Below the pieces are notes generated by a model. The model searched no databases. It was not told the origin of the DNA and worked only from the letters and a program-made list of their open reading frames with translations. The position numbers and the translations under genes were made by a program. This document shows, one piece after another, positions 24,421 to 34,604 of a stretch of 64,000 nucleotides of DNA; the first letter of the stretch is position 1, and every line of letters starts with the position of its first letter. The DNA lies in contig JASDDO010000028.1 in the NCBI GenBank assembly GCA_030015575.1, positions 22,485,154 through 22,549,153 of the forward strand, written 5' to 3'. The DNA is from Agapanthus africanus. Taxonomy: Eukaryota > Streptophyta > Magnoliopsida > Asparagales > Amaryllidaceae.

Positions 24421-26012
24421 TGTTCATATCAGATTATTGCATTTTTATACCGCCCAATTTTTATCATATTACATATCGGTAGGTACTCTTGAGCCGTGTT
24501 TGCTAGTCAATTGCAGGATATAGGTTCTCGGCTCTAAACGGTGAAATTCATGGAAAACACGACAAAACCCGGGTTCCTGCCAACCACAGATAAAACACGG
24601 ATCTCCGCTCTTTATCCGTCTGTTGCCACACACCAATTTAAGAGACAAAATGGCAAATCAATGTCTTTTTCATGCACAAGGCTCAATGGCAGCACAAGAT
24701 CCAAGAAATCTACACGGAGCTCGAGGAAATCATGACAAAAAGATCCACATCAGATCACCTTTTGCTCAACAGAAATTCTGGAAAAATCGTGAAAAAAATC
24801 TGAGAAAATACATATACTAGAATAAAGTACAAAGAAAACCAGGGAAGCACAAAAAGTTGGAGGACCCAACTCCACCATAGGGCCGCGGATCCGCGGCCAA
24901 TAGGGGGTCTAGGCCGCGGATCCGCGGCCGTACTGGCGCCTCAGTTGGTCATTTTTCAGGGGTAGTTTTGACATTTCATGTAGAGGCAGAATTTTGCTCT
25001 AGGTTTTCATTCTCCAGCCTATAAATAGCCCAGAACCTTGTGAAGCCAAGGGTGCATAATCTTGTATTTTTCTAGGTTTAGAATACTTGTTTTTTCTTCC
25101 TCTTCTCATCTCTTCTCCATTGAAAATCTTGTAGTGAGCTTTTGTGAGTGAAGAATGATGAATAAAGAAGATCCTTTTACTTATCATGCTTGTCTTGTTC
25201 TTTAGTTAAATTATTATTGCTTGTAATTTTTATTTATTAACTTAGTTGTTGTTCAATTATTATTTCTTGTTGTTTCTCTCTTTTCTCTTTTCCTTTATCC
25301 TTAAACAACCATGACGCTTACGCTTGATCCTTGCCAAGGTGAGGTCGCAAATAGCTAGTTGTTATCTTCTAATCTCCTTCTTTCTATCTTTCTCTTTTGT
25401 TTTGTTTTTTTTTCCTTATGATGTGTGAGTAGTTTCATACTTGTTAGGGTAGGATAAGGGAAGTTTGAGAGAAGGAAATCTCTCTCACTCTTTCCTTGCC
25501 CAACATCTTAAATCGACTCCCGTTAATTGAACCACAATCCGCTCCCTTCAGCACCCTATCCTACATGATAGCGGTGATTCCGTAGTAAGACCGGTTGTGG
25601 TTGAATTAACCGGAGGTTATGGCTAAGAGCCAAGAACGGACGGGCAAGCACCAAAAGGAAGAACTTAAGCGTTGGAAAGCCTAGCTTATACTCGCAAGTT
25701 CCTTCCTAGTCGTGCTAATCCCCGTTGTTGCCGATTACCGTAACACCGATATTAAGAGTGGCAACGAAAGAAGTGAGCGACTCCTAACTCAAACTAACCT
25801 AATCCTAACCCTAACAAGCTCTCTTTACATATCACTTTAACACTTAGTTAATCACAACAAAATCTGGAAAACTGGACTTAACTCGTTAAAACACATAGAA
25901 AAAGATTCCCATCTCCCTGCGGACGACCCGTACTCAACCGGCTAGCTACAAGCGAAACCGTCTTGATTGCGGTAATTAACTAAACTTGAACATGCAGAAT
26001 CTCTATCAATCA
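24421..26012 (+). mobile_element. Solo LTR of a gypsy-type element
   Basis: Runs from TGTTCATATC to TATCAATCA and is flanked by the five-base duplication ATAGG (24416-24420 and 26013-26017). It carries a TATA box (CTATAAATAG near 25019) but no coding and no second LTR. It is therefore the product of LTR-LTR recombination. It shares two GC-rich palindromes and the GACGACCCGTACTCA near-end motif with the LTR at 60456-61883, so the two belong to related families. It sits inside the gag region, so it is younger than that element. Confidence 0.88.
24881..24929. repeat. Two perfect 18-bp palindromes in the solo LTR
   Basis: GGCCGCGGATCCGCGGCC occurs at 24881-24898 and again at 24912-24929, 31 bp apart start to start, in otherwise AT-rich DNA. 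A similar pair stands at 60865-60882 and 60895-60910. Confidence 0.95.
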
Positions 26013-26741
26013 ATAGGTCATGCCATTGAGGACCGCTTCGTCTTCAAAGATTGGGTCGAAAAGCAATACAAGGCAGGGGAGATAGAACTGTCTAAAAGCG
26101 TGTTAACAAACAGTCCAGCTGCAACCGCCAATTTCATACAAACGGAGACCGAAGTTCTTCGTGAAACTGATTCTCTCATACATCTGCCTTTCTCTGAAAA
26201 CAATCGACCACCACGTCATTAAACTGGGAACAATCGACCTCTAAGTCGTTAAACTGGGAATGCAAAAAAAATGTGTAAATAAGGAAAAAAGGAATGTGTA
26301 AATAAATGAATAAAAGGAAAAGTCGAAATGATAGGGCAACTCACAATAAAAATCAGCGAGTAAAAATAAAAATGAAAATAAAGCCGAAATGATGGGGCAA
26401 CCGCGAATAAATAACCGAAATGATAGGGCAATCGCGACCTTCGCGATGAGAAAAACTGAAATGATAGAGCAATCGCGGTAAAACAAAAACAAAAACAAAA
26501 ACAAAAAACAAAACAACGGCGAATGATGAGTCGTTCCTGGTACCATATTCCAGTGCAGCGATGTAGACGCCAACAAAAATCCAACTTCCCAAAATTCTTC
26601 CGGCCCTACGGTTAGTCCCAAATTGACTACCGTATACTATCCACGGGCTCAAATAATTCTCATCATACCCGTGGCCCACCGCAATCACCAGTTACGCGGC
26701 TGGTCTACGCCTTTGGAATTATGCTCTATTGAGAAGACCCG

Positions 26742-26914
26742 CTCATGTATCCTCATGATACATGAGAAGAACAAACCTTTGTGTGATCCTTATGACTCAT
26801 AAAGAAAAAACACACTTAGAAGTCCTCACGACTCCTAAGGAGAAAATACACCTGCGGGATCCTTACGACTCGTAGGGAGAAAATGCTTTTATGGGACCCT
26901 CACGGCCCATAAAA
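26742..26914. repeat. Hairpin cassette, copy A
   Basis: Consecutive short inverted repeats with different stems: CTCATGTATC/GATACATGAG (26742-26766), a weak one near 26778-26803, CTTAGAAGT/ACTCCTAAG (26815-26839), CCTGCG/CGTAGG (26851-26876) and TTTTATGGG/CCCATAAAA (26887-26914). The last four share central text like CCTTACGA or CCTCACG and are joined by GGAGAAAAT-like spacers. Confidence 0.85.
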
Positions 26915-27484
26915 TTGGAAAGCCTTAGGCGATAAGGATTTAAACCTGTCTCCTAAGCCATCACTTCCCAATCCCCAAGCGGCGAATGATGAGTCGCTCC
27001 TGGTACCATATTGCAGTGCAGCGATGCAGACGCCAACCAAATTCTAAATCCCATATCCCAAACGGCGAATGATGAGTCACTCCTGGTACCATATTCCAGT
27101 GCAGCGATGCAGACGCCAACCAAATTTCATACCCCAACGACGAATGATGAGTCTCTCCTGGTACCATATTCCAGTGCAGCGATGCAGACGCCAACAAAGT
27201 CCTGAAATCTTTTCGGCCCTACAGTCTGGATCATACATCCTACAAAACCGTATATAATCCACGAGCATAAAAACAATCCCAATCTCTCTCAAGTCCTACC
27301 GGTGAGACCACATTCAAAGTCCTACCAAAAATTTAAAAAAATAAAAAGAATGGTATGTCCACAATCAAAATGGGCACGGTGAAAACCCGAAAGGGCTCCG
27401 TGAGTAAAAACAGCAGGACTGCCGGCGAGTTTGTGAAAACCCGAAAGGGCGCCAACTCGTAAAAAATAAAAGAAATGAAATGTA

Positions 27485-27658
27485 CTCGCAAAGTCCTATC
27501 GACTTTGTGAGGAGAAAATTCCCGCATGAGATCCTTACGACTCATAAAGGAGCAACACACTTAGGAGTCCCCACGACTCCTAAAGAGAAAATACACCTAC
27601 GAGATCCTTCGACTCGTAGGGAGAAAATGCTTTTATGGGACCCTTACGGCCCATAAAA
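27485..27658. repeat. Hairpin cassette, copy B
   Basis: The same order as copy A: CTCGCAAAGTC/GACTTTGTGAG (27485-27511), ATGAG/CTCAT (about 27536-27545), TTAGGAGT/ACTCCTAA (about 27561-27583), CCTACGAG/CTCGTAGG (about 27596-27620) and TTTTATGGG/CCCATAAAA (about 27631-27658). Three of the stems are perfect. Confidence 0.85.
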
Positions 27659-27959
27659 TTGAAAAGTCTTAGGTGATAGGGACCTAAAACCTGTCTCCTA
27701 AGCCATCGTTTCCTAAGAAGCAAATGCAAATGATGATTCGCTCCTGGTACCATATTCCAGTGTAGCGATGCTGATGCCAAACAAAAATCAATTCCCAAAT
27801 CCTCTCGGGGCAAATGATGAGTTGCTCCTGGTATTATTCCAGTGCAGCAATGCAGATGCCAAACCAAAGCCAAATCCTCAAATCCACTCATGGAAAATGA
27901 TGATTCGCTCCTGGTACCATATTCCAGTGTAGCGATACTGATGTCAACCCAAATAAAAT

Positions 27960-29700
27960 CAAACCAACCACCTCTGCGGCGGAATCATGCTCCGTCCCAG
28001 AATTTACCCCGTGTCGAAATCACGCTTCGCCTCGGGATATCTATCTTCCATGCCGGAATTATGCTCCGCCTCGGAATCAAGTCAACCAACCAGCTCTGCG
28101 TCGGAGTCATGCTTCATCTCAGAATGCACCCCGTGTCGAAATGATGCTTCACCTCGGTGTATCTGCCTTCCCTGTCGGAATAATGCTTCAGCTCGGAATC
28201 AACCAACGACCTCCTCATCGGAATTATGCTCCGCCTCGGAATCAAGTCAACCAGCAAGTTCTGCGTCGGAGTTATGCTTCGTCTCAGAATGCACTCCATG
28301 TCGAAATGATGCTTCGCCTCGGTGTACCTGCCTTCCCTGTCGAAAGTATGCTTCGTCTCGGAATCAAGACAGCCAACAAGCTCTGCGCCGGAATCATGCC
28401 CCGTCTCAGAATGTACCCCGTGTCGAAATCAATGCTTTGCCTCGGGATATTTGCCTTCCTTGTCGGAATTATACTTCGCCTAGGAATCTACCTCTGCATC
28501 GAAATCATGCTTCGGTCAAAATGTCTGCCGCTCTTCGGAATGATGCTTCGATCCCTGAAATCATGCTCCGCTCATCGGAATGATGCTCCGATCCCTGGAA
28601 TCATGCTCCGCTCATCGGAATTATGCTCCGATCTCTGGAATCATGCTCCGCTCTTCGGAATGATGCTCTAATCCTTTCAACCTGCAAGCTCTGCGTCGGA
28701 ATCATGCTTCGTCTCAGAATGTGCTCCCCGTGTCGAAATCATGCTTCGCCTCGGTGAATCTGCCTTCCCTGCCGGAATTATGCTTCGTCTCAGAATCAAG
28801 TCATGCCAACAAGCTCTGCGCCGGAATCATGCTCCGTCTCAGAATGTGCACCCCGTGTCGAAATCATATTTCGCCTTGGAGTATTTACCTTCCCTGTCGG
28901 AATTATGCTTCGCCTGGTAATCAACCTCTGCATCAAAATTATGCTTCGGTCAGAATGTCTGCCACCCTTCGGAATGATGCTCCGATCTCTGGAATTATGC
29001 TCCGCCCTTCGGAATGATGCTCCGATCTTTGGAATCATGCTCCGCTCTTTGGAATGATGCTTCGATCCCATGGAATCATGCTCCGCTCATCGGAATGATG
29101 CTCCAAACCTTGGAATCATGCTCCGCTCATCGGAATGATGCTCCGATCCCGTGGAATCATGCTCCGCTCTTCGGAATGATGCTCCGATCCCCTGGAATCA
29201 TGCTCCGCTCATCGGAATGATGCTCCGATCCCTGGAATCATGCTTCGCTCATCAGAATGATGCTCCGATCCCCGGTAATCATGCTCCTCGAGGGATACTC
29301 CGACCCTGGAATCATGCTCCGCTCATCGGAATCATGCTCCCTGAGGGATACTCCGACCCTGGAATCATGCTCCGCTCATCGGAATCATGCTCCCCGAGGG
29401 ATACTCCGACCCTGGAATCATACTCCGCTCATCGGAATGATGCCCCGATCCTTGGAATGATGCTCCGATCTCTGGAATTATGCTCCGCAAATCGGAATGA
29501 TACTCCGATCCCCGGGAATCATGCTCCGCAAATCGAAATGATGCTCCGATCCCCGAGAATCATGCTCTCAGAGGGATACTCCGACCCTGGAATTATGCTC
29601 CGCAAATCGGAATGATGCTCCGAACCCCGGGAATCATGCTTCCTGGGATGATGCTCCGCCCCTGGAATGATGTTCCACCTCGAAGTCCAGCTTCAAGATC
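27960..29700. repeat. 1.7 kb array of short ATGCTCCG-type repeats in the Tat-like element
   Basis: Dozens of 17-20 bp half-units of the kind GGAATCATGCTCCGCTCATC and GGAATGATGCTCCGATCCC. The left part has a higher order of about 180 bp (CCCCGTGTCGAAATCATGC), and the right part is mostly dimeric, about 38 bp. It lies between gag and the 3' LTR. Open frames across it are a by-product of the repeat length and not evidence of a gene. Confidence 0.92.
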
Positions 29701-29758
29701 CATCAATTTCATGCACACAACTCATATGCGTGGTGTGCATTCATTGATGGGGACACTT

Positions 29759-31394
29759 TGTTGGGGTCAAAATTTGCACCCCGGTTGACCAAGTCAAAGT
29801 CAATGTCAACCCTCAAGCTAGGTGGGCCCAAGCCCAGGTCAAGCGGGCCTATGCCTAAGTCGAGCCCGCGGCCAGCCTCCTCCATGCCAAAATATAGATC
29901 ATGTAATAAATAACTTTTATGTAATTTTTTTATACATGAATGTATGGAAAATGGGCATAAAACCAATATTTTGTAAGCCCATGGCTTATGTGCAAAAAAG
30001 AAATGGCACATGAGCCATGGGATGGGCAAAATACCATTTTGTGAAGCCCAAGGGGCTATATGTAAATATATAAGCCTATATAAGGCAACATGATGATGGA
30101 TAAGAAAAAAAATACTTTTCATTCTCTAAAAAATCTAGGGTTTGTATTTCTTTCCCTTTTCTGAAGGTCTCAAACCTTCTTCTTTCTTCGGAATTAAATC
30201 AAGAGTTTTTCTCTTCCTTTTCAAAAACAAGATAGTTTTTCACCACCAAACCCACAAAGGGGAACTTGGATCTGTCTTTAGATCCCAAAAAGGAGAGATT
30301 TTGAGATCTCACATCTTTTGATCTTTAAGATCCAGCCAACAGAGGAGGAGGAAGAAGAACCCCTTCCATTAACCTCAAAAACACACTCAGGAGTCCAACT
30401 CCTCTCTGATTTCTCTTCCGAGAAATTTTTTAGGCTAAAAGCCTCTTTTTCTCGCCGGCGCTCACGCGCAGAACGCCCGCGTGCCGACACGTGGCGTGCT
30501 TGCGCTCAAGCGCAAGCGCTCCAGCACTAGTCGCCCCGGTGCCGACACGTGGCGCGCTTGAGCTCCAGCGCAAGCGCTCGAGCGCAAGTCACCCCGGTGC
30601 CGACACGTGGCGTGCTTACGCTCAAGCGCAAGCGCTCAGGTGCAAGTCGCCCCCGTACCGACACGTGGCGCGCTTGCGCTCCAGCGCAAGCGCTCAAGCG
30701 CAAGTCGCCCCCATGCTGACACGTGGCGCACTTGCGCTCGAGCGTCAAGCGCTGAAGCGCAAGGAGCCCACATGCCGACACGTGGCGCGCTTGCGCTCAA
30801 GCGCCCAATGCTCAAGCGTAGAGCGTCCACGTGCCGACACGTGGCACTGTGGCGCCTGAGCGCACAGCACCTAGGCGCACAGCGCCCAAGGTGCCGCCCC
30901 CACGCATCCTTTGGATGCCTTTTCCCCCTCTTTTTTTTCTTATGTATATATATACATATATATATATATACATACATACATACACACATACATACACCAC
31001 GACACTGTCCCTAATAGAAAAAAAAATTCTAACAGGGCGCTGCCCCGGACCTCGCAAGGGGGCCGCTAGCCACCTTGACCCCCAACCCGCTATCTGGGTA
31101 GCGGGACCCCCGTAAAAACTCTGCGTGGCTCCCGACATATCCAAACCCCCCTTTCAAAACAACACACGCGTACACTGCACATTGAGTTCCCATGACCAGT
31201 TTAACCCGTTAATCGGAGGTTCTCTCGCCCTAAAGGCGAGGGGTAATTAACGGCAGCTTAGTCCGCGGCCGCCGGAAATCCGAATCCCCACAATCAATAA
31301 ACCCCGCTCTACCCTAGACAGGGGAATCTGTAGTATACGCCTGACAAGCGCGCGCGTATTCCCATCTCAATGGGGTGACGAAAAACACCCTACA
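29759..31394 (+). repeat. 3' LTR of the Tat-like gag element
   Basis: 1636 bp from TGTTGGGG to CCCTACA, preceded by the purine-rich GATGGGGACACT. It aligns along its whole length with 20661-22221 but has about two more units of the GC-rich array and a different microsatellite. Confidence 0.92.
30463..30860. repeat. G-box tandem array in the 3' LTR
   Basis: About seven units like those at 21355-21640, each with GACACGTGGCG. The difference in unit number accounts for most of the LTR length difference. Confidence 0.85.
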
Positions 31395-32351
31395 ATTCCT
31401 CTTATCGAAATCCTTCCATACCGATGAATCTCTTGAATGACTCATTTTTCCATTTTCACTTAGAAGAGCACGATGATGCTAAATCATTGCCTCGGCTGTT
31501 TTCTTGCAGCTGAATAGCCTCTGTAGCCTCTGTGTTATGGGAAAATATCATGCTATCTTCACAGGTATATCGAGCTTCTTATCAAAATCTTTCGGATTAT
31601 ACCTGGCTTCTCCGCATGTTGGACACTCTTTCAAATCTGAATTTTCTTTCTGGTACAACACGCAATTTTTGGGACATGCTTGAATCTTCTCACACTTCAG
31701 ACCTAAATCAGATATCATCTTCTGGGCTCCACATCAGCTGTCGAGCACGTTATTTTCCAGAAGCATAGAATCTTTCAAGAACTTCAAAAGTATTGTGAAT
31801 GACTTGTTGCTCCATCCATTTAGGCACTTAATCTGGAAAAGTAAGACGAACTATGAGAGGGTGGAATACTTTGTATTCAAATAAATTAGTTTTCTAGTAT
31901 CATTCATAAACTTTTCATACTTATTCGCACACGATTCTTGACTGAAAGGAATTTCATCTTCGATACGAATAGATTCACTTAGGGAAGCCTCTACCATATC
32001 CTCCTTTTTTTCTCCTGGAAAGAAGTTATCGTCTTCTTCGTCTGCCGCATTACCGTCTTCTCTTTCTTCTTCTGTCGTATTACTGTCTTTCTCTCCTTTC
32101 CCGTAATATAGCAAAATTGTATAAAGTCTAGTAAAAGCATGGTTAACGATATGAAACTTTACGAATTCTACCTTCTGCCTATACTTATTCCCACATCTAT
32201 CGCTCGGGCAGAGAATCTTCTCTAACACGGTCTTATTATGTACGCGTGCAAATTCAATGAAAGCAGCAACTCCTACGACAAATTTAGGTTACATACGTTG
32301 TTGCCAATCCATATACATCTAGTCCTTAACTCTGATGTACTCATGGGCCAT
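31395..32351 (-). pseudogene. TNP2-like CACTA transposase, N-terminal part
   Basis: Starting at the ATG at 32351-32349 (MAHEYIRVKD), the - strand encodes the transposase-associated domain: FIEFARVHNK, ILCPSDRCGNKYRQKVEFVKFH, then NKYEKFMNDTRKLIY, LKCLNGWSNKSFT, KIQACPKNCVLYQKEN and FPITQRLQRLF. It ends at DSSVWKDFDKR beside the retroelement. The reading frame resumes at NEIFSSDPRN on the far side of the insertion, so the insertion hit an exon and removed nothing beyond the target duplication. Early in-frame stops, for example shortly after VKD, show the gene was already or has since become non-coding. Confidence 0.82.
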
Positions 32352-34060
32352 GTTAGACTGTATAACATATAAATTGTAGGTTATGATGACTATATTGAGA
32401 AATCTTAGATTGCGATGGTTACTGACAAAAGAGAAAATCTGTGGATGTACTTTGTGTGCACCTTTGTCGTTGAAAAAATAAATTATCAATAAACAAAGTT
32501 AGATTAGAGGATAACCAAGTATGAGTTGTATTCTTTATATGTGTGTTTCAATTTATGATTTCGCTTAAGTGTAGGGTTGTTAGTGTGTATGTGCTGTGTG
32601 TGCATTTTTTGTGTATTCGTGTTGTATCTGTGTGTTTCGGCTGTCAGGGGTAAGGCTTCTATCCCATTAAGAATGTATAGAGCAGACACCTATTCTCTTG
32701 TGCTTTCAACCGTTTCGAGTAAATTTCGGCAGCACCTCCCTATTGTTCTCCGAGTACACTGTGATAGAATAGATAATCATTTCAAAGATGTGAAACAACG
32801 TTGAAATGAACATCTAATCTATCTTTGTATACGAAGAACCAGCGAAAAAGTACCGACGAAATAACTCGAAACGAATGAAAACACAAGTGAATGCAGGTGT
32901 TTGCTTTATACATCCCCAACTTGTCCACACTGGACAAATCTATTGGTTATCATATGATTGAATCTTCTCGTCACATAGACTACACGACGGTTGTTAGTAC
33001 CGAACTATACCGTCTGATATTTAACAACCTTCGTATAGTTCTATGTCATGACGAACATCGAACGTATATTAACTGATAGACGGGGACTAAATCGCTCTTT
33101 AATTTTCACATATGAGTATCGATGAGAATATGAAAGATTCATATTATCATCGAGTATCATATATTGGTTTTAACTTGAACATTTAATATGAATAGGTTTT
33201 ACGTTTACGTTTCGTTATTAAGGGTTCGAAGTTTCAAGTTTAGGATAAATTTTTCTTGCATTTACGATAAAATTGTACGTTTACGTTATCATCGAGTATC
33301 CTACTGAAGAAACTAGTGCACCCTAAACCCTAACCCTAATTAACCTAAATTAACCTAATTAACCCCAATTAACCATAATCGTCATCCTAACTTAAATTAT
33401 CCCGAATTAACCCAAACTTAACCCAAATTAACCTAATTAACCCTAATCAACACCCTAACCCTCCAAATTATCACTAATTAACCCAATTAACCCAACTAAC
33501 CATAATCAACACCCTAATAAAAATACACTCTATTTTACCTAATTAACCCAAATTAACCCTAGCATCTAATCCTAACCCTGACCATAACCCTCACCCTAAC
33601 CTGAACTGAACCGAACCCAACCCTAACACTAAACCGAACCCTAACCCTAACCCTAACCCTAACCCTATTCCTGAACCGAACCCTAACCCTACACTAAACC
33701 CTAACCCTAACCCTAACTAATTAGCCCAAACCCTAGCCCAAACCTTAGACTGAACCTTAACTCTAAACCCTAGTAGCAACCCAATAATCAACAATAACAC
33801 AAATACATGAATAATTAGAAGTTAAAAAATGAAATTTACTAACCTTAACCCGGCGATTCTCTACTGTCTCGAAGACGCAAGGGGGAGATCGGCAACGCGA
33901 GAGTTCTTACCGTCGACGAGGAAGTCGATGGTGATTTCAGCGACGACGATGTGCATGGGAGTGCGGTGGCGACGAGGCACGCACGGGAGACGAGTGAGAG
34001 CGAGGAAATTTTGGGAACGAGAAAATTTCTAGGCTTTATTTTTTTTAAATAACCCATATA
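32352..34060 (-). other. 5' leader and intron region of the CACTA element, non-coding
   Basis: No convincing coding is seen between the TNP2 ATG and the right terminal repeats. This is where CACTA elements usually carry an untranslated exon and a long first intron. The - strand ORF at 33845-34057 (Ser/Leu-rich) may be part of a leader exon but resembles nothing I know. Confidence 0.5.
33316..33720. repeat. Degenerate CCCTAA-type (telomere-like) repeat block
   Basis: Starts as degenerate AACCCTAATTAACC-type text and becomes cleaner to the right. There are five uninterrupted CCCTAA-type hexamers near 33639-33667 and three to four near 33698-33717. The unit is the hexamer TTAGGG rather than the usual plant heptamer TTTAGGG. 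It lies inside the CACTA leader region, so it is more likely transposon-borne than a scar of a chromosome end. Confidence 0.85.
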
Positions 34061-34223
34061 TGCCTTTACGGATTAATCCGTAGGGCCTTCTTTTGCGGCT
34101 CCAAAAGGCCAAATAACAAATTACGTTTTAATATTTTTAAATTAATCCATAAAGCACCATAGGGACAACCATAGGGATCTACGGATTCCAGTAGCCATAG
34201 GGGCAACCTTTATTGTAATAGTG
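34060..34223 (-). repeat. Right terminus and subterminal repeats of the CACTA element
   Basis: Read on the - strand it opens with CACTATTACAATAAAGG and contains CTACGGATTAATCCGTAA (near 34069-34086) and a half-site (near 34173), the same palindrome family as at the left end. This is the best-preserved end and fixes the border at 34223. Confidence 0.82.
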
Positions 34224-34350
34224 GTTGCTTTCTGTAAATTGGATGGGTTTGATAGAGAGTGTAATCTTCAAGTCAGTAAAGGTCAGGAAACAAAGAGAGC
34301 ATTAGAGTTTTGTGAAAGAGAATGCTTAGCTCTCTTCTCTTCTTTTATCC
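34224..34350 (+). CDS. Possible orphan host exon beside the CACTA end
   Basis: The + strand is open from the CACTA border and reads CKLDGFDRECNLQVSKG, then RALEFCERECLALFSSFI. Composition and codon use look like a real protein rather than noise. It runs into GTGAGT at 34351, a consensus splice donor. I do not recognise the protein. The left edge is the transposon border, so the exon start may have been cut off or lie in DNA once joined to the far side near 14346. No further exon is identified to the right. It could also be a gene fragment or chance. Confidence 0.35.
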
Positions 34351-34604
34351 GTGAGTCTCATTTTAAGCCTTATTTCCTACTATTATTGTGTGTAATCTAT
34401 TTTTATTGTTCTTGGATGCAATCGGAATTTGTGAACATGTGACCTCTCATTTTGGAGAGGAAATTCATATCGCATGAGTCATTCCTAATTGATCAGTATG
34501 TCGTAAGTTGGAAGCTTTTTGCTGTAACATACCTTTTTTTTGTAATATCAATGTTTATACATTTCTCATACTAGCAACACACTACAGAGAGAACAAAATG
34601 GCAT

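Larger units (their letters stand above)
22364..26222 (+). other. Gag region of the Tat-like element, broken and split by a solo LTR
   Basis: Shows Tat-type gag features: a long variable N-terminal part, a capsid-like core (FVQMESLFRQRFMSVSDK and ITRWRNLSVKCE, about 23700-23980), and the C-terminal KYCPYHRV...FVFKDWVEKQY signature interrupted by the insertion at 24421-26012. The similar signature occurs at about 8400 (- strand) and 44240-44310, tying three elements in the window together. It looks broken in several places. Confidence 0.85.
26518..27925. repeat. Dispersed-tandem 75-85 bp repeat with hairpin cassettes between copies
   Basis: About seven copies of a unit with GATGAGTCGCTCCTGGTACC and CAGTGCAGCGATGCAGACGCC lie near 26520, 26980, 27062, 27137, 27720, 27805 and 27893. 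A larger segment of about 740 bp, including the hairpin cassette, is itself duplicated (26740-26990 against 27485-27740). Confidence 0.88.
20661..31394 (+). mobile_element. Tat-like Ty3/gypsy element with gag but no pol (TR-GAG type)
   Basis: LTRs at 20661-22221 and 29759-31394 both run TGTTGGGG...TACA. The flanking five bases are GTTCC (20656-20660) and ATTCC (31395-31399), a target duplication with one later change. Inside are a primer-site region, gag text (22364-24415 and 26018-26222), a hairpin cassette, two tandem arrays and a polypurine-rich stretch before the 3' LTR. No protease, reverse transcriptase, RNase H or integrase is found, so it must have moved with enzymes from a relative. 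The LTRs differ by roughly 6 percent in the first 160 bases by eye. That suggests an age of around two million years under common plant rates. The gag has several breaks. Confidence 0.92.
14347..34223 (-). mobile_element. En/Spm-like CACTA DNA transposon carrying a nested retroelement
   Basis: The right end, read on the - strand, starts CACTATTACAATAAAGG at 34223. The left end is placed near 14347 because GGTTGACCCTACGG at 14360-14374 matches GGTTGCCCCTATGG just inside the right end. The outermost bases on the left no longer read CACTA, so that edge is approximate. Inside, on the - strand, lie a TNP2-like gene (N-terminal part 32351-31395, rest 20660 to about 18056) and a Ptta/TNP1-like gene (17996-15101). 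This two-gene layout is standard for plant CACTA elements. Without the 10.7 kb insertion at 20661-31394 the element is about 9.1 kb. Stops in both genes and the worn left end indicate it is immobile. Confidence 0.88.

Noticed and set aside
27987-29615. Long + strand ORFs through the ATGCTCCG array, with MLRSSE and NHAPL repeats
   Set aside because: Open frames come from the repeat unit length. Several frames are open at once, as expected for repeats without stops.
27960-29700. CRISPR-like look of the short regular repeats
   Set aside because: Plant nuclear DNA, no unique spacers, units merge into dimers and higher orders, and the array lies inside an LTR element.
33637-33720. Chromosome-fusion scar from the CCCTAA repeats
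   Set aside because: The block is short, degenerate, of the six-base type, and lies within a transposon leader where such text is known to occur.
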